The notes under the pieces were generated by a model. It was not told the origin of the DNA. It searched no databases and worked only from the letters and a program-made list of their open reading frames with translations. This document shows, in pieces, positions 62,258-64,000 of a stretch of DNA of 64,000 bases. Made by a program: the position numbers and the translations under genes. The DNA is from Argopecten irradians (taxonomy: Eukaryota; Mollusca; Bivalvia; Pectinida; Pectinidae), in assembly GCF_041381155.1 (NCBI RefSeq), contig NC_091134.1:37655338-37719337 (forward strand), given 5' to 3'. Each line of letters starts with the position of its first letter. Within the stretch, counting starts at the first letter, position 1.

Positions 62258-64000
62258 ATTATATGTATCTCGTTTTACTGCTTACATCGTTTTAGTTCAT
62301 TTTTTTTCGTTTTATTTCATTTTATTATTAGTCATATGAGTTCACTTTATTGCATGGAGTAGTAATATTGGAATCGATGGAATTTAATTTTTAGTGATTT
62401 TTTAATAATTAATCTCTGGTTAGTCATATGCTTTTATGTTACAAAAGATATGTTTCTTTTATTTGGTGTATATTTGGCAATCTTTTAAAGGAAATTTAGG
62501 AAAAAATAAAGTATAATTGAGGACATATATGTTGAATTTATAGATAAAGTTCATCTGCTTTCGTAGTTGTTCATTTCCATGCCATATTTATTTTTCAAAC
62601 ATATCCATACCATATATCTTTTTTTTTCAAATAGAATTTTAATAGAAAGCATCCATATTAATTAATTTGAAATAAGGAACACCAACACCTGCTGTTGATG
62701 TTTAGATTTTAGTTTAAAATTGGCTATCAATGCAACAACGCATTGCGTGTGTTTTTAAGAAAAATGATTATTTATATGAAATAAACGTTCAATAATTCTA
62801 GAGTCATTTCTCGTTTGCACGATCCTGCCTGAAAAAGACATAAATTGTGTCTAGGCATCCACAAGATACATCAGCCCAATCAATCGGTCCATCCACCGAG
62901 CGAACCTCAATGTACTGGTCATTTCCCTGCTTGACCTCCCGATTGACCCTTCCCTGGCATGGCCTAGATTGACGACCGGAAGTCTAATCACAATGGACAG
63001 TTATTTACAGAGGCGGCTAGGAGGCGGATACAGAGGATTTGTCCGCATCTCTATGCAAATGGCCGACCGTCATTATGACTTGTTATTTATTAGATTCTCT
63101 TTTTATTCATTTAAATATTGCTATTTACTTTAACTTTTTATTCTTATTGTAGTATTATGCACTTAAGGTATTCTTGTTTAAATATAAAATCTATTTTTAG
63201 AAACGGATATAGTAAACATAGCATCAGATATGATATAGCTGAGTACGTCGGATGAGTCATACCCTACCAGGGTGAACGTTCGCAGAATGACCATGTCCGA
63301 AAAATATACAAAAGGTGTCTCATATTTGGGTTTAAAAGAATATTCTTTTTTTCTTTTTCTTTTTATATGTCCATGTTTCATTGAATATTATTTAAGGAGC
63401 TCCGCAGTTCATCAATATTTTTGTCTCTTTTTTTATGGAATGATACTGATTTTGGAATGTTTTATAAATGTAATTAAATCCTTGATGAAAACGCACCTAC
63501 GGCTTAGTAATTCGAAAAGTTGAATTGGAAAAAATAACTCGTATAACATTTATGAAATGTTTCATGTGGTATTTTCTAGTCTCTAATTTAAACTTGTAAT
63601 AACAATAGCCATTTGGGTTTTACTGATTTTAAAATTGCCTTATGATCTACCAGAATGTATTAATATTGACATCAGTGAAAAAATTCAAAATTGTGAAATT
63701 ACGTTTTCTGTTTTCTTTTCATGTTTCATCAAATACACAACATATTATTGATATATACATAATCAGTAAACAAACACTTGAATTACAAAAATGTACTATT
63801 TCGTTTCATTTTTTTATCCAAAATTGGATTTGCCAAATTCAAAGTAAATTTACAATTCACGTGATATGTGAACTCAATTCACGTGATATGTGAACTCTAA
63901 AAAAGTTTACTTATTTTTTTTTCTTTGTATCAAGTTCTATTTAGGCCTATATTTTGTCCATAATAACACACTTCTACTGACAGACGGTTTTATTCATTTG
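62258..64000. other. Non-coding interval with a GC-richer block
   Basis: Mostly AT-rich. The segment 62820-63075 is distinctly GC-richer, stays open in one frame on each strand for more than 50 codons without recognisable domains, and contains a perfect octamer ATGCAAAT near 63052. The right edge has no supported exon. Confidence 0.4.

Noticed and set aside
1..64000. CRISPR arrays, bacterial operons, rRNA or tRNA genes
   Set aside because: No spaced identical short repeats with unique spacers, no ribosome-binding-site-led gene clusters and no structured RNA gene signatures; the window is eukaryotic.

Overview
The window looks like AT-rich nuclear DNA from an invertebrate, probably a lophotrochozoan and most likely a bivalve or other mollusc. 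The pointers are genes split by GT-AG introns, a LIN-28 homologue with invertebrate-type zinc-knuckle spacing, a Ty3/Gypsy-type LTR element with a tRNA-Leu-like primer site, and several small TA- or TTAA-flanked MITEs. The species assignment is inference; no rRNA, tRNA or mitochondrial sequence is present to confirm it.

Layout. (1) 0.4-11.5 kb, minus strand: at least three very large exons of a Thr/Pro/Lys-rich, mucin-like gene built from several kinds of tandem repeat. The exons have phase-1 boundaries, but each of the three contains a frameshift. The gene runs off the left edge, and its translation start and signal peptide were not found. (2) 11.6-21.3 kb: non-coding. It holds an inverted duplication of a probable 5' leader exon (about 11.7-12.3 and 19.0-19.15 kb, pointing outwards), one copy carrying an inserted SINE-like block, and a repeat region rich in nuclear-receptor half-sites with a perfect palindromic ERE-like 15-mer. 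(3) 21.3-32.1 kb: a TTAA-flanked MITE, then a tandem LTR retrotransposon (LTR-body-LTR-body-LTR). Its bodies encode only Gag (capsid-like region plus a CCHC knuckle) and no protease or polymerase. (4) 32.7-38.1 kb, plus strand: a TATA-containing gene with a signal-peptide exon, a Cys-rich region, one cadherin-like repeat spread over short exons and a Ser/Thr-rich exon ending in phase 1. Its 3' end was not found. (5) 38.1-53 kb: mostly empty, with a LINE reverse-transcriptase relic, MITEs and a purine-rich minisatellite. (6) 53-64 kb, minus strand: the 3' part of lin-28 (second half of the cold-shock domain, two CCHC knuckles, stop). Two perfect let-7 8-mer target sites lie downstream of the stop. 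The upstream cold-shock exon was not found and is probably beyond the right edge. A long RNA-like hairpin and a GC-richer block lie in the upstream intron or flank.

Themes. The mucin-like gene and the cadherin-mucin gene may belong to one secreted or surface glycoprotein family: shared phase-1 exon grammar, Thr-rich stalks, and an inverted duplicated leader between them. This is inference. The most novel item is the recent gag-only tandem retroelement. The clearest biological story is a conserved lin-28/let-7 feedback signature.
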